Shown: piece after piece, positions 34,147-42,800 of the stretch
Numbering within the stretch: position 1 is the first letter of the stretch
Layout of the letters: each line of letters starts with the position of its first letter
Assembly (NCBI RefSeq): GCF_020171745.1
Contig: NZ_JAIVAH010000011.1
Location: forward strand, 124,001-188,000
Source of the DNA: Prescottella equi
Lineage (GTDB): Bacteria; Actinomycetota; Actinomycetes; Mycobacteriales; Mycobacteriaceae
Length of the DNA stretch: 64,000 bases
Direction: 5' to 3'
Program-made: the position numbers and the translations under genes
Notes under the pieces: generated by a model
What the model saw: the letters and a program-made list of their open reading frames with translations, nothing else
Told to the model about the DNA's origin: nothing
Database searches by the model: none

Positions 34147-35133
34147 GTGAAGTTTCTGAGCAGGTTCTACATCGACGGGTTCATATTGTCGATCGCGACC
34201 GTCGCAATTCTGGGAAGCCTGTTCCCCGTATCCGGCAGCGGACAGACGGTCCTCGACTGGGCCACCAAGATCGCCATCGGATTCCTGTTCCTGCTCTACG
34301 GCGCGCGACTGTCGCCGGCCGAGGCGTTGCAGGGACTCAAGCACTGGCGGCTGCACTCGGTGGTGTTCGCGTCGACGTTCGTGCTGTTCCCGCTGATCGG
34401 CCTGGCGCTGCGCATCCTGGTGCCGACGGTCATCACCGACGAGATGTACACCGGCATCCTGTACCTGTGCCTGGTGCCGTCCACGGTGCAGTCGTCGATC
34501 GCGTTCACGTCGATCGCGCGCGGCAACGTCGCGGGTGCGATCGTGAGTGCGTCGTTCTCGAACCTGCTGGGCGTGTTCGTCACGCCGCTGCTGGTGATCC
34601 TGCTGATGAACACCACCGGCGAGGCGACGGTCGACTTCTCGTCGGTGATCAACATCGTCCTGCAGTTGCTGCTGCCGTTCATGATCGGCCAGCTGATCCG
34701 CCCGCTCGTCATCGACTGGCTGAAGAAGTACGCGGAGCCGACCAAGCTCGTCGACCGCGGATCGATCCTGCTCGTCGTGTTCTCGGCGTTCAGCGAGTCG
34801 ATGAACGAACACATCTGGAGCACCGTGACGGTGCTCGAGGTCGCCGCGGTGGTCGCGGTGTGCTGCGGCATCCTCGCGGTCGTGCTGGGGGCGACCGCAT
34901 TTGCCGGCAGGAAGCTCGGATTCTCGCTGCCCGACCGGATCGTCATCATCTTCTGCGGCTCCAAGAAGAGCCTCGCGACGGGCCTGCCGATGGCGTCGGT
35001 GCTGTTCGTCGGCCAGCCCGTGGGCCTGATCGTGCTGCCGCTGATGATCTTCCACCAGATCCAGCTGATCGTGTGCGCGGCACTCGCCCAGCGCTACGCG
35101 AAGCGGACGGATCCGGACCCGGTCACCACCTGA
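34147..35133 (+). CDS. SBF-like (bile acid:Na+ symporter-like) transporter
   Basis: 328 residues, GTG start, about nine or ten hydrophobic helices. The SBF-like family is recognised by the N-terminal YIDGFILSIATVAILGSLFPVSG, FLFLLYGARLSPAEALQGLKHWRLH, YLCLVPSTVQSSIAFTSIARGNVAGAIVSASFSNLLGVFVTPLL and the C-terminal IFCGSKKSLATGLPMASVLF. The crossover Asn/Ser/Pro motifs of Na+-coupled symporters are present. Substrate unknown; organic anions are typical. It is divergent from its probable LysR regulator. Confidence 0.82.
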   Translation: MKFLSRFYIDGFILSIATVAILGSLFPVSGSGQTVLDWATKIAIGFLFLLYGARLSPAEALQGLKHWRLHSVVFASTFVLFPLIGLALRILVPTVITDEMYTGILYLCLVPSTVQSSIAFTSIARGNVAGAIVSASFSNLLGVFVTPLLVILLMNTTGEATVDFSSVINIVLQLLLPFMIGQLIRPLVIDWLKKYAEPTKLVDRGSILLVVFSAFSESMNEHIWSTVTVLEVAAVVAVCCGILAVVLGATAFAGRKLGFSLPDRIVIIFCGSKKSLATGLPMASVLFVGQPVGLIVLPLMIFHQIQLIVCAALAQRYAKRTDPDPVTT

Positions 35134-35231
35134 CCGCACTCGCGTTCGCGCACACCCGCGCCGCTCCTGGGGTTCAATGGGGGTCAGTTCAGGTGTGTCC
35201 GAGGTAGCCGCAGTCCCCATCGGAGGCGAGC

Positions 35232-36626
35232 GTGAGCAACAACCACCACCATCATCACCACTCCCGTGACGTCATCATGCCCGCCTACACGGGCCGCATC
35301 GCGACCAATCCCGTTCCGGCGCTGCGGCTACCCGAGGACGACATGGACCCGCGGGCCGCATACCGGTTCATCCACGACGAACTGATGCTCGACGGCAGCT
35401 CTCGCCTCAACCTCGCGACGTTCGTCACGACGTGGATGGACCCCGAAGCCGGCACTCTCATGGCGGAGACGTTCGACAAGAACCTCATCGACAAGGACGA
35501 ATACCCCGCGACGTCCGCGATCGAGCAGCGCTGCGTCAACATGGTTGCCGCCCTGTTCAACGCCCCGGACCTGGTCGACGACGACCCGACGTCGGCCACC
35601 GGCGTCTCGACGATCGGGTCGAGCGAGGCCGTCATGCTCGGTGGGCTGGCGATGAAGTGGCGGTGGCGACAGGCGCGGGAGAAGGCCGGCCTCGACGCGT
35701 CCAAGCCGAAACTGGTGATGGGCAGCAACGTCCAGGTGGTGTGGGAGAAGTTCTGCCGCTACTTCGACGTGGAACCGGTGTACCTGCCGATGGAACCCGG
35801 GCGGTACGTGATCACCCCCGAGCAGGTGACCGCCGCGGTGGACGAGAACACCATCGGTGTCGTCGCAATCTTCGGCACCACCTACACCGGTGAACTGGAA
35901 CCGGTGAAGGAGATCGCGGAGGCCCTCGACGCCGTCGCGGCGGGTGGCGGGCCCGACGTCCCGCTGCACGTGGACGCGGCCAGCGGCGGTTTCGTCATCC
36001 CGTTCCTCAATCCGGAACTGGAGTGGGACTTCCGGATTCCGCGGGTGGTCTCGATCAATGTGAGCGGCCACAAGTTCGGCCTGACCTACCCGGGTATCGG
36101 ATTCGTGGTGTGGCGCGACGGCGAGCACCTGCCCGAGGAACTGGTGTTCCGGGTGAACTACCTCGGCGGCGACATGCCCACGTTCACGCTCAACTTCTCC
36201 CGGCCCGGCAACCAGGTCGTGGGCCAGTACTACAACTTCCTGCGGCTGGGACGCTCCGGCTATCGCAACATCATGAAATCGCTGCGCAGCACCGCGATGT
36301 GGTTGAGCGGCCAACTCGCCGAGCAGGGCAGCTTCCGCGTCATCAGCGACGGATCGGCCATTCCGGTGCTCGCATTCGAACTCACCGGCGAGCACCGCTT
36401 CACGGTGTTCGACATCTCGCACGAACTGCGCGCCCGCGGCTGGCAGGTGCCCGCGTACACGATGCCCGCCGACGCGACCGATGTCGCGGTGCTCCGCGTC
36501 GTGGTCCGTGAGGGCTTCAGCGCCGACCTCGCCCGACTGCTGTTCGACGACATCCGCACGGTGCTCGACTACCTGAGCCAGGACGGCGTCGCGATCCACT
36601 CGAAGGCGCAGCACTTCGCGCACTGA
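35232..36626 (+). CDS. gadB: glutamate decarboxylase (PLP-dependent), with natural N-terminal His6
   Basis: 464 residues from a GTG with GGAGG five bases upstream. Group II PLP decarboxylase: PLP-binding HVDAASGGFVIPF and the Schiff-base Lys in NVSGHKFGLTYPG. GadB features are LDGSSRLNLATFVTTWMDPEAGTLMAETFDKNLIDKDEYPATSAIEQRCVNM and the C-terminal SKAQHFAH, whose His may cap the active site. It would convert glutamate to GABA with proton uptake. The N-terminus reads MSNNHHHHHHSRD; His codons fill 35244-35261. No GABA antiporter is adjacent. Confidence 0.93.
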   Translation: MSNNHHHHHHSRDVIMPAYTGRIATNPVPALRLPEDDMDPRAAYRFIHDELMLDGSSRLNLATFVTTWMDPEAGTLMAETFDKNLIDKDEYPATSAIEQRCVNMVAALFNAPDLVDDDPTSATGVSTIGSSEAVMLGGLAMKWRWRQAREKAGLDASKPKLVMGSNVQVVWEKFCRYFDVEPVYLPMEPGRYVITPEQVTAAVDENTIGVVAIFGTTYTGELEPVKEIAEALDAVAAGGGPDVPLHVDAASGGFVIPFLNPELEWDFRIPRVVSINVSGHKFGLTYPGIGFVVWRDGEHLPEELVFRVNYLGGDMPTFTLNFSRPGNQVVGQYYNFLRLGRSGYRNIMKSLRSTAMWLSGQLAEQGSFRVISDGSAIPVLAFELTGEHRFTVFDISHELRARGWQVPAYTMPADATDVAVLRVVVREGFSADLARLLFDDIRTVLDYLSQDGVAIHSKAQHFAH

Positions 36627-36697
36627 GTACCGCGCGGTGTTTGCGCGAGCGGCCGAACGGGTATCGAACTCGGGACGCCGACCCGAAGGAGCCCGCG

Positions 36698-37669
36698 ATG
36701 TCCGCGCTGCCCGATCCGCCCGATCCCGTACTCGAAACCGCCGCACAGGAACTCGCCGAAGCGACCGCACCGCACCCACGGATCTATGAGGTTCCGCCCG
36801 AACAGGGCCGCAAGATCCTCGCCGATCTGCAGGCCGGCGACGACGTGGAGAAACCGCTCGTCGAGGAACAGTGGGTGAACGTCGACGCCGGACCGCACGG
36901 GACGGTGCGGACGCGCATCGTGCGCCCGGTCGACGCGTCCGGCGACCCGCCCGTCCTGATCTACATCCACGGCGCCGGTTGGGTGTTCGGCGACGAGAAC
37001 ACCCACGACCGCCTGGTGCGCGAACTCGCCGTCGGCGCGGGCGTCGCCGTCGTGTTCCCGGTGTACGACCGGGCGCCGGAGGCGAAGTACCCCGTCCAGA
37101 TCGAGCAGAACTATGCGGTGGCGCAGTGGGTCGCGAGCCAGGGCCGCGAGTACGGACTCGACACCTCCCGCCTCGCGGCGTGCGGAGATTCGGTGGGCGG
37201 CAACATGGCGACGGTGCTGGCGCTCATGGCCGTCGAACGCGGCGACGTCGACCTGCGCGCGCAGGTGCTGCTGTACCCGGTGACGGACGCGAACTTCGAG
37301 ACGGCGTCGTACCTGCAGTTCGCCGACGGCCACTACCTCACCCGCGACGGCATGCAGTGGTTCTGGGATCAGTACATTCCCGACCCGGACCAGCGCGGCG
37401 ACGTGTATGCGTCACCCCTGCGCGCCTCGGAGGAGCGGCTCGCGGCGCTGCCGACGACGCTGGTGATCACCGACGAGGCCGACGTCCTGCGCGACGAGGG
37501 CGAGGCGTACGCCGCGAAACTGCGGGCCGCGGGCGTCGACGTCACCGCGGTCCGCATCGAGGGCATGGTGCACGACTTCCTGATGCTCGACAGCCTGCGG
37601 GACTGCCGCGGGACGCTCGTCGCGCGCACGCTCGCGGTCGACGCGGTGAGACGGGCGCTGCACGACTGA
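36698..37669 (+). CDS. HSL-type alpha/beta hydrolase (esterase)
   Basis: 323 residues from the ATG at 36698, with GAAGGAG seven bases upstream. Hormone-sensitive-lipase family: the oxyanion motif is HGAGWVFGDENTHDRLVREL, the nucleophile GDSVGGNMA, and the acid and base are in VITDEADVLRDEGEAYAAKL and EGMVHDFLMLDSL. It has no signal peptide, so it acts in the cytoplasm on small esters. It follows gadB at 71 bases, and converges with yqgE; there is no clear functional link. Confidence 0.87.
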   Translation: MSALPDPPDPVLETAAQELAEATAPHPRIYEVPPEQGRKILADLQAGDDVEKPLVEEQWVNVDAGPHGTVRTRIVRPVDASGDPPVLIYIHGAGWVFGDENTHDRLVRELAVGAGVAVVFPVYDRAPEAKYPVQIEQNYAVAQWVASQGREYGLDTSRLAACGDSVGGNMATVLALMAVERGDVDLRAQVLLYPVTDANFETASYLQFADGHYLTRDGMQWFWDQYIPDPDQRGDVYASPLRASEERLAALPTTLVITDEADVLRDEGEAYAAKLRAAGVDVTAVRIEGMVHDFLMLDSLRDCRGTLVARTLAVDAVRRALHD

Positions 37670-37678
37670 TCGCCGAAG

Positions 37679-38284
37679 CTAGTTGAGGTCGACGTCGATG
37701 GGGTGCGTCGCGAGCAGCGCCAGCGGCATCGGCTGGCGGCGCAGCACCTGACCCCACACGTCGACGCGGGGCGGGCTGATCACGTCGGACGGCAAGGCAG
37801 ACAGCACGATCCAGTCGTCGTGCTCGATCTCGGCGTCGAGCTGGCCGATGGTCCACCCGGCATAGCCGGCGAAGACACGCAGTCCGTCGATCACCTCGGC
37901 GATCGGTTCGGGGTCGGCGTCGAGGTCGACCATCACGACGCGCCCGTCGATCCGCCGCAGGCCCGGCACCCCGCTGACGTCGACACCGGCGCGAACCGTC
38001 GCCAGGCACAGCGCGGCGTCCCGGGTGACCGGGCCGCCGATGTAGAGCGCCTCGGGCTTGGCCGCGAGCGGGGCCCACTGCGGCAGCACCTCCTGCACGG
38101 CCGTCTCGCTCGGCCGATTCAGGACGACGCCGAGACTGCCGGCGTCGTTGTGCTCGAGCATGTACACGACGGTCCGCCGGAACGTGGGCTCGAAGAGTTC
38201 GGTGGAGGACAGCAGCAGGGTGCCCGGCCGCACCACCGGCTGCGCCGATGCCGTGCGGTCCTCAGGTTCGTCCGAGTGCGCCAC
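37679..38284 (-). CDS. yqgE: YqgE/AlgH-family protein
   Basis: 201 residues, GTG start. Recognised by GTLLLSSTELFEPTFRRTVVYMLEHNDAGSLGVVLNRPSE, YIGGPVTRDAALCLA, and VFAGYAGWTIGQLDAEIEHDDWIVL. YqgE/AlgH proteins are widespread and single-domain, with no agreed biochemical role. In Mycobacterium a homologue sits near leuS, as here at about 6 kb distance, which supports shared ancestry of the region. Confidence 0.9.
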   Translation of the reverse strand: MAHSDEPEDRTASAQPVVRPGTLLLSSTELFEPTFRRTVVYMLEHNDAGSLGVVLNRPSETAVQEVLPQWAPLAAKPEALYIGGPVTRDAALCLATVRAGVDVSGVPGLRRIDGRVVMVDLDADPEPIAEVIDGLRVFAGYAGWTIGQLDAEIEHDDWIVLSALPSDVISPPRVDVWGQVLRRQPMPLALLATHPIDVDLN

Positions 38285-38338
38285 TGGGCCATCATCTCAC
38301 CGACGCGACCGGGACGGGAGATGCGACGACGAACGAAC

Positions 38339-38599
38339 CTAGGCCGCGTCGGTGTCGGTGCGCGGCGCCGGGACGGGACAGGACGCGCCGCGCGGCACAC
38401 CCAGCTTCTGCAGCAGCAGGCTCATCGGGCACCAGCCGACGATCCCGTAGAGAACCAGGTTCGCGGACGCGAACGCCGTCAGACCGCGCCACTTGGGCGA
38501 GTGCGTGCGGCCGAGCAGCAGGCTCGTGCCCACCACGGACCCGCCCAGCAGCGGGACGATGCGCTCGACGGTCCAACCGGAATGCTTCGGCAGTGCCAT
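38339..38599 (-). CDS. YgaP-like DUF2892 small membrane protein
   Basis: 86 residues from the ATG at 38599. Two hydrophobic segments (IVPLLGGSVVGTSLLLG and GLTAFASANLVLYGIVGWCPMSLLLQKLGV) form the DUF2892 hairpin. In E. coli the same unit is fused to a rhodanese domain in YgaP; here the rhodanese is the separate gene just upstream in the operon, 29 bases away. Cys residues in VGWCPMSLL and GASCPVP could take part in sulfur transfer. Confidence 0.8.
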   Translation of the reverse strand: MALPKHSGWTVERIVPLLGGSVVGTSLLLGRTHSPKWRGLTAFASANLVLYGIVGWCPMSLLLQKLGVPRGASCPVPAPRTDTDAA

Positions 38600-38628
38600 G
38601 TTCGTGTACTCCTCGTGTGACGTGGCGG

Positions 38629-38979
38629 TCAGTCCGGAGTGGTGATCGCGAGGCCGGCGCGGCGCCAGGCGTCGAACCCGCCGCGCACCAGGTAGGTCTC
38701 GGCGCCCTGCCGGGACAGCTGACGCGCCGCGTTCGCCGATCGTCCGCCGGAGCGGCAGATCACGACGACGGGTCGACCCGCGACAACTTCGATGCCGTGC
38801 TCGATCACCTCGTGCAGCGGCAGGTGGGTGGCACCCGGCACGTGGCCGGTGTCCCACTCCGGACGCGATCGCACGTCCAGCAGGACCGCGCCCTCCTCGA
38901 GGAGGCTCTGCGCCCTGTGCACGTCGACCGTTCCGTACGACTTTCGAAAGATGCCCACGACGTCCGACCCTAGGGCCAC
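38629..38979 (-). CDS. rhodanese-like sulfurtransferase
   Basis: 116 residues, a single rhodanese domain with GAVLLDVRSRPEWDTGHVPGATHLPLHEV and the active-site loop VVICRSGGRS containing the persulfide Cys. Such proteins move sulfane sulfur. A GTG at 38979 is the longest start; a later GTG (VGIFRKS) is possible. Together with the DUF2892 gene it rebuilds a split YgaP, and a CsoR/CstR-type palindrome lies 55 bases upstream, pointing to control by sulfide/persulfide or copper. Confidence 0.87.
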   Translation of the reverse strand: MALGSDVVGIFRKSYGTVDVHRAQSLLEEGAVLLDVRSRPEWDTGHVPGATHLPLHEVIEHGIEVVAGRPVVVICRSGGRSANAARQLSRQGAETYLVRGGFDAWRRAGLAITTPD

Positions 38980-39033
38980 CCGGCCCGCTCTCTCCAGACC
39001 CCCTGGGGGGATCCTTTCTCCACCCGCGACTTT

Positions 39034-39049
39034 ATACCCCTAGGGGTAT
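39034..39049. promoter_or_regulatory. CsoR/CstR-type operator palindrome
   Basis: ATACCCCTAGGGGTAT is a perfect 16-base palindrome. The ATACCC(C)...GGGGTAT form is the one bound by the CsoR/RcnR/CstR family of copper and persulfide repressors. It is upstream of the rhodanese-DUF2892 pair (start 38979). A second, looser G/C-run pair (ACCCCCTGGGGGGAT, starting at 38998) lies between it and the gene. No CsoR-family gene is in the window. Confidence 0.7.
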
Positions 39050-39083
39050 GCCGTCGACGTGTCGTCGGCCACGTTCCGCCGGA

Positions 39084-39776
39084 TCAATCCAGACCGAGAA
39101 TCCGGTCCAGCACCGCGAGGTGGTGCCCGAAGAGCGCGGCCGGGTCCGTGAACGTGCCGGCGCCGTACTGCCCGAACACCTCGAAGTTCACCGCACCGAA
39201 CAGCGCCGCCCAGACCAGGACGCCGCGGGCGAGCAGTTCGTCGGGCACGGTCAGTCCCATCTCGGCCCGGATCCGGTCGAGGTCCACCGACAGCACCGGG
39301 TCGACCGCCCCGTCCGGCACCGTCAGCGCCCCGGCCCGCTGCGCGTCCTCGATGATGCCGACCAGCGCCACGATCACCCGCGTGCCCGGACCGGTCGTGC
39401 GCTCGGCAGGCGCGTGATAGCCGGGAACCGGGCTGCCGAACAGCAGCGCGTACCGCGCGGGCTCGCGCAGACCCCAGGCGCGGACGGCGCGGGCGAGGGC
39501 GTGCAGCCGGCCGCGATGGTCGGCGGCGGGCAGCGCGTCGACGGCTGCGTCCACCTCCGCGCCGAGCTCGGTGTAGGCGTCGATCACCAGCAGCGTCAGC
39601 AGGTCGTCGCGGCTCGCGACGTACCGGTACACCGCCGACGACACCACACCCAGGTCGCGGGCGACGGCCCGCAGCGACAGCGCCGCCGCACCGTGCGCCG
39701 CGAGGTGCTCGCGGCCGATGCGGGTGATCTCGGCGAGCGTCTGCTCGCGGGCGCGTTCGCGCGGGGTGACGGTCAT
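39084..39776 (-). CDS. TetR-family regulator
   Basis: 230 residues. The DNA-binding domain is LAEITRIGREHLAAHGAAALSLRAVARDLGVVSSAVYRYVASRDDLLTLLVIDAY, and the C-terminal domain (TetR_C_13/33-like) has GLREPARYALLFGSPVPGYHAPAERT, a phrase I know from regulators beside epimerase and reductase genes. It is divergent from the epimerase gene, with two copies of an inverted repeat between them. Confidence 0.87.
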   Translation of the reverse strand: MTVTPRERAREQTLAEITRIGREHLAAHGAAALSLRAVARDLGVVSSAVYRYVASRDDLLTLLVIDAYTELGAEVDAAVDALPAADHRGRLHALARAVRAWGLREPARYALLFGSPVPGYHAPAERTTGPGTRVIVALVGIIEDAQRAGALTVPDGAVDPVLSVDLDRIRAEMGLTVPDELLARGVLVWAALFGAVNFEVFGQYGAGTFTDPAALFGHHLAVLDRILGLD

Positions 39777-39818
39777 GCGCCCACCCTGCCGGAGATACGA
39801 GAGCACTGTCAACAAAAG

Positions 39819-39881
39819 AGAGCACTGCTCTTGACATGCCGGTCCCGGGAGCGCATGGTGAGAACAGAGAGCACTGCTCTC
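39819..39881. promoter_or_regulatory. paired TetR operators
   Basis: Two copies of AGAGCA-c-TGCTCT at 39819-39831 and 39868-39880, centres 49 bases apart; the second is extended to GAGAGCACTGCTCTC (39867-39881). A partial third (GAGAGCACTGTC) begins at 39799, adjoining the TetR start. All lie between the divergent TetR and epimerase genes. Confidence 0.65.
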
Positions 39882-39917
39882 GCTTCGGAAAATCCCACTC
39901 GAGGAAGCGAGCTCGTC

Positions 39918-40865
39918 ATGTCGAATCTGCAGGTAGTGACCGGGGCCGGACCCGTCGGCTGGACCGTCGCCGAACAACTCGCCGACGCCGACCACGACGT
40001 ACGGGTGCTGACCCGCTCGGGCAGCGGACCGGACCATCCGCGGATCGAGCGCCGCCGGGTCGACGTCTCCGATGCCGCCGCCCTCGCCCCGGCGCTCGAC
40101 GGCGCCACCGCGGTCTTCCACTGCATCCACGGCTCCGCGTACGACGCCCGCGCGTGGGAGCGGGAGCTGCCCGCCGCCGAGCGGGTGGTGATGGACGCCG
40201 CGCAGCGCGTCGGCGCCGTGGTGGTGTTCCCGGAGAGCCTGTACTCGTACGGACGCCCCGACGGCCCGATGACCGAGGACGGCCCCCGCGACGCGACCAC
40301 CGGCAAGCTCGGCGTCCGCACTCGCCTGCTCGCGGCCCGCGCCGCGCATCCCGTGCCGACGGTCAGCGTCGTCGCGTCCGACTTCTTCGGACCGCACGTG
40401 CTGAACGCGCACGCCGGGGAGCGGATGGTCCCGTCGGTCCTGAACGGGAAGACCATCCGGGTCCTGGGACGCGCCGACGTCCCGCACTCGTTCACCTACG
40501 TGCCCGATCTGGCAGCGGCGATGATCGCCGCGGCGCACGACCGGACGTTGTGGAACACCGTGCTGCACGCCCCCACGGCACCCGCGGTGACGCAGCGCGA
40601 GATGGTTTCGGCGTTCGCCGACGCGGCGGGGGTCCCCGCTCCGAAGGTGGGGACGCTGCCCGGGTGGCTGTTGCGGACCATCGGCGTGGTGCATCGGCCC
40701 ACCCGGGAACTGGCCGAGACGCTGTACCAGTTCGAGTCGCCGTTCGTGATGGACTCGACGCGCAGCGAGCAGTTGCTGGGCCTGGCACCGACCGCGCTCG
40801 GCGACGCCGCGGCCGCGACGGTGCGGTGGTGGCGGAACGAGTTGACGGCCCGGGCCGCCCGATAG
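39918..40865 (+). CDS. NAD(P)-dependent epimerase/dehydratase-like reductase
   Basis: 315 residues from the ATG at 39918. The N-terminal Rossmann motif is VVTGAGPVGWTVAEQLADADHDVRVLTRSGSG; the middle has VVVFPESLYSYGRP, where the SDR catalytic Tyr would be. The C-terminal half (HAPTAPAVTQREMVSAFADAAGVPAPKVGTLPGWLLRTIG) is typical of extended SDRs. It lacks the YxxxK spacing of classical epimerases (YSYGR), so its chemistry is uncertain. The divergent TetR protein probably represses it. Confidence 0.78.
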   Translation: MSNLQVVTGAGPVGWTVAEQLADADHDVRVLTRSGSGPDHPRIERRRVDVSDAAALAPALDGATAVFHCIHGSAYDARAWERELPAAERVVMDAAQRVGAVVVFPESLYSYGRPDGPMTEDGPRDATTGKLGVRTRLLAARAAHPVPTVSVVASDFFGPHVLNAHAGERMVPSVLNGKTIRVLGRADVPHSFTYVPDLAAAMIAAAHDRTLWNTVLHAPTAPAVTQREMVSAFADAAGVPAPKVGTLPGWLLRTIGVVHRPTRELAETLYQFESPFVMDSTRSEQLLGLAPTALGDAAAATVRWWRNELTARAAR

Positions 40866-40874
40866 GGTTCCCGT

Positions 40875-42179
40875 GTGCGCAGATGGAGTTCGGTTCGGGG
40901 ATCGTGGGCGGCCGCCGCCACCACACTGCGCCACTCGCCCGGCCTGGCCCGGCTCACCGCCGTCCGGTTCGCCAGCCAGTACGGCGACGGACTGTTCCAG
41001 GCCGCGCTCGGCGGGGCGATCCTGTTCAACCCGGAACGGGAGACCGAACCACTCGCGATCGCGGCCGGTTTCGCGGTGCTGCTGCTGCCGTACTCGGTGA
41101 TCGGTCCGTTCGCGGGCGCGCTGCTCGACCGGTGGGACCGCCGCGCGGTGCTGCTGTGGGCGAATGCCCTGCGCGGCATCCTGATCCTGGTGATCGCGGC
41201 GGCGCTGATCGCCGGGGTGGGGGAGACCCCGCTGCTGCTGTTGGCCCTCGCCGCGATCGGCGTCAGCCGGTTCGTCCTCGCCGGCATCTCCGCGTCACTG
41301 CCGCACGTGGTGCGGCAGAGTTGGCTGGTACCAACCAATTCGGTGCTCGCGACCGCCGGTTCGGTGTTCTCCGCGTTGGGCGCGGGGACGGCGGTCGCGG
41401 TGATCGGCTTCATGGGCGAGGGGGACGTCGGGTCCGGCACGGCCGTCGCGGTCGGCGCCGTGGGCTCGGTGATCGCCGTGTGGGCCGCGCGCGGATTCGC
41501 TCCTCACGCCCTCGGTCCCACCGACACCGTCGCCGACACCCGCGGCACCGCGCTCGCGATCCTCGAGGGCCTACGCGTCGGCGCGACCGCGGTGTGGCAG
41601 GCCCCCGGCGTCACCACCGCAATGCTCGGAATCGGGGCGCACCGCATCGCTTTCGGCGTCAACACCCTGTTGTTCGTGTTGATCCTGCGTGACCCGGCAA
41701 CCGGGGGAGCACTGCCGGGAGGGCTCGCCGGATTCGGAGTGGCGGTGGCCGCGACGGCGGCCGGTCTGCTGCTCGCCGCGCTCGTCACCCCGTGGCTGAT
41801 CCCCCGACTCGGCCGCCCCCGCACCGTCACCGTCGCGATCGCCTTCGCGCTCGTCGTGCAGGTCACGATGATCGCGACGCTGTCCCAGGTGTGGCTGCTG
41901 GCCGGCGCCTTCCTCCTCGGATTCGCCGGACAGACCGTCAAACTCACCGGCGACGCCGCGATGCAGATCGAGATCGACGACGACCGCCGCGGCCAGGTGT
42001 TCGCACTGCAGGACACGGTCTTCAACGTCGCGTTCTGCCTGGCCATCGCCGCTGCCGCCACCGTCGTCCCCGCGGACGGCCGCTCGCTCGGCCTGGTCCT
42101 CGCGGCCGGCGGCGTCTACGCCCTCAGCCTGGTGGGGATCGCGCTGAACTCGCGGCGCACGGTTCCGGAATCGGGCTAG
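40875..42179 (+). CDS. MFS transporter (exporter-like)
   Basis: 434 residues, GTG start nine bases after the epimerase stop. Twelve helices; the MFS loop 2-3 signature is FAGALLDRWDRRAVLLWANAL. The N-terminal LTAVRFASQYGDGLFQAALGGAILFNPE is typical of a group of actinobacterial exporters. It may be co-transcribed with the epimerase under the same TetR. The stop shares CTAG with the stop of the convergent gene. Confidence 0.82.
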   Translation: MRRWSSVRGSWAAAATTLRHSPGLARLTAVRFASQYGDGLFQAALGGAILFNPERETEPLAIAAGFAVLLLPYSVIGPFAGALLDRWDRRAVLLWANALRGILILVIAAALIAGVGETPLLLLALAAIGVSRFVLAGISASLPHVVRQSWLVPTNSVLATAGSVFSALGAGTAVAVIGFMGEGDVGSGTAVAVGAVGSVIAVWAARGFAPHALGPTDTVADTRGTALAILEGLRVGATAVWQAPGVTTAMLGIGAHRIAFGVNTLLFVLILRDPATGGALPGGLAGFGVAVAATAAGLLLAALVTPWLIPRLGRPRTVTVAIAFALVVQVTMIATLSQVWLLAGAFLLGFAGQTVKLTGDAAMQIEIDDDRRGQVFALQDTVFNVAFCLAIAAAATVVPADGRSLGLVLAAGGVYALSLVGIALNSRRTVPESG

Positions 42180-42685
42180 ACGCCCTCCCGCCGCACCGTG
42201 TCGAGCCGACCGTCGCCGTCGGTGTCGCTCAGCCGCACCGACATCCGCCCCGGCTCCTCCTCTGGCACCAACAACGTGTCGTACCGGGACGAATCCCGCG
42301 CAGCGACCAGAACGTAGTCGGGCGTCCCGTCGCGGTCGCGGTCGACGATCTCGTCGTCCCGCGCGCCGTCGTCGTCGAAGTCCACCCGGCCCCATTCGCG
42401 CGGATCGTCGACCACTGTCGGGGCCGAAACCTGCTGTCCCCACACCCCGTTGCGCGCCGGGTCCGTGAAATAGCGGGCCTCCGGGGCCCCGACGTCGAGC
42501 ACCACCCGGTCTGCGACGCCGTCGTCGTCGCTGTCCCACATGGCGTCGTCGAGCAGGCCGTCGCCGTCGAAGTCCAGGCGCACCGCGTCGAAACCGCCGT
42601 CCCCATCGATGTCGAGGTCCGCCGGCGACGTCCACATGCTCGTCGCGCCGTCGCCGGTTCCGAACCAGTACTCGAGTCCGTCCAT
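42176..42685 (-). CDS. DxDxDG-repeat (EF-hand/FG-GAP-like) protein
   Basis: 169 residues from the ATG at 42685; a GTG ten codons upstream is possible. I do not recognise a named family. It is extremely rich in Asp with calcium-loop-like repeats: DLDIDGDGGFDAV, DFDGDGLLDDAMWDSDDDGVADRV, DFDDDGARDDEIVDRDRDGTPDYV and DTDGDGRLDTV, five to six in all, spaced unevenly, a pattern like dockerin or thrombospondin type 3 loops. No signal peptide is visible in the chosen frame. It would bind Ca2+ or another cation. It is divergent from the DUF4185 secreted protein gene, 115 bases apart. Confidence 0.7.
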   Translation of the reverse strand: MDGLEYWFGTGDGATSMWTSPADLDIDGDGGFDAVRLDFDGDGLLDDAMWDSDDDGVADRVVLDVGAPEARYFTDPARNGVWGQQVSAPTVVDDPREWGRVDFDDDGARDDEIVDRDRDGTPDYVLVAARDSSRYDTLLVPEEEPGRMSVRLSDTDGDGRLDTVRREGV

Positions 42686-42800
42686 ATCCTTCTTCGACGC
42701 ACCACACCGCGACACGGTTCCGTCACGGTCGACACCGTTGCGCCGGGGGAGGAGACCACGCCGGGTTAGGTTCGGCGGACATCGCTGCCGGACGGAACTG

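Noticed and set aside
40875-42179. A shared or read-through gene formed by the MFS gene and the convergent Asp-rich gene
   Set aside because: They are on opposite strands and merely share the CTAG at their stops.
42766-42784. A second iron-box-like sequence (TTAGGTTCGGC...) upstream of the DUF4185 gene
   Set aside because: Only about 13 of 19 bases match the IdeR consensus, and the right half is almost absent.
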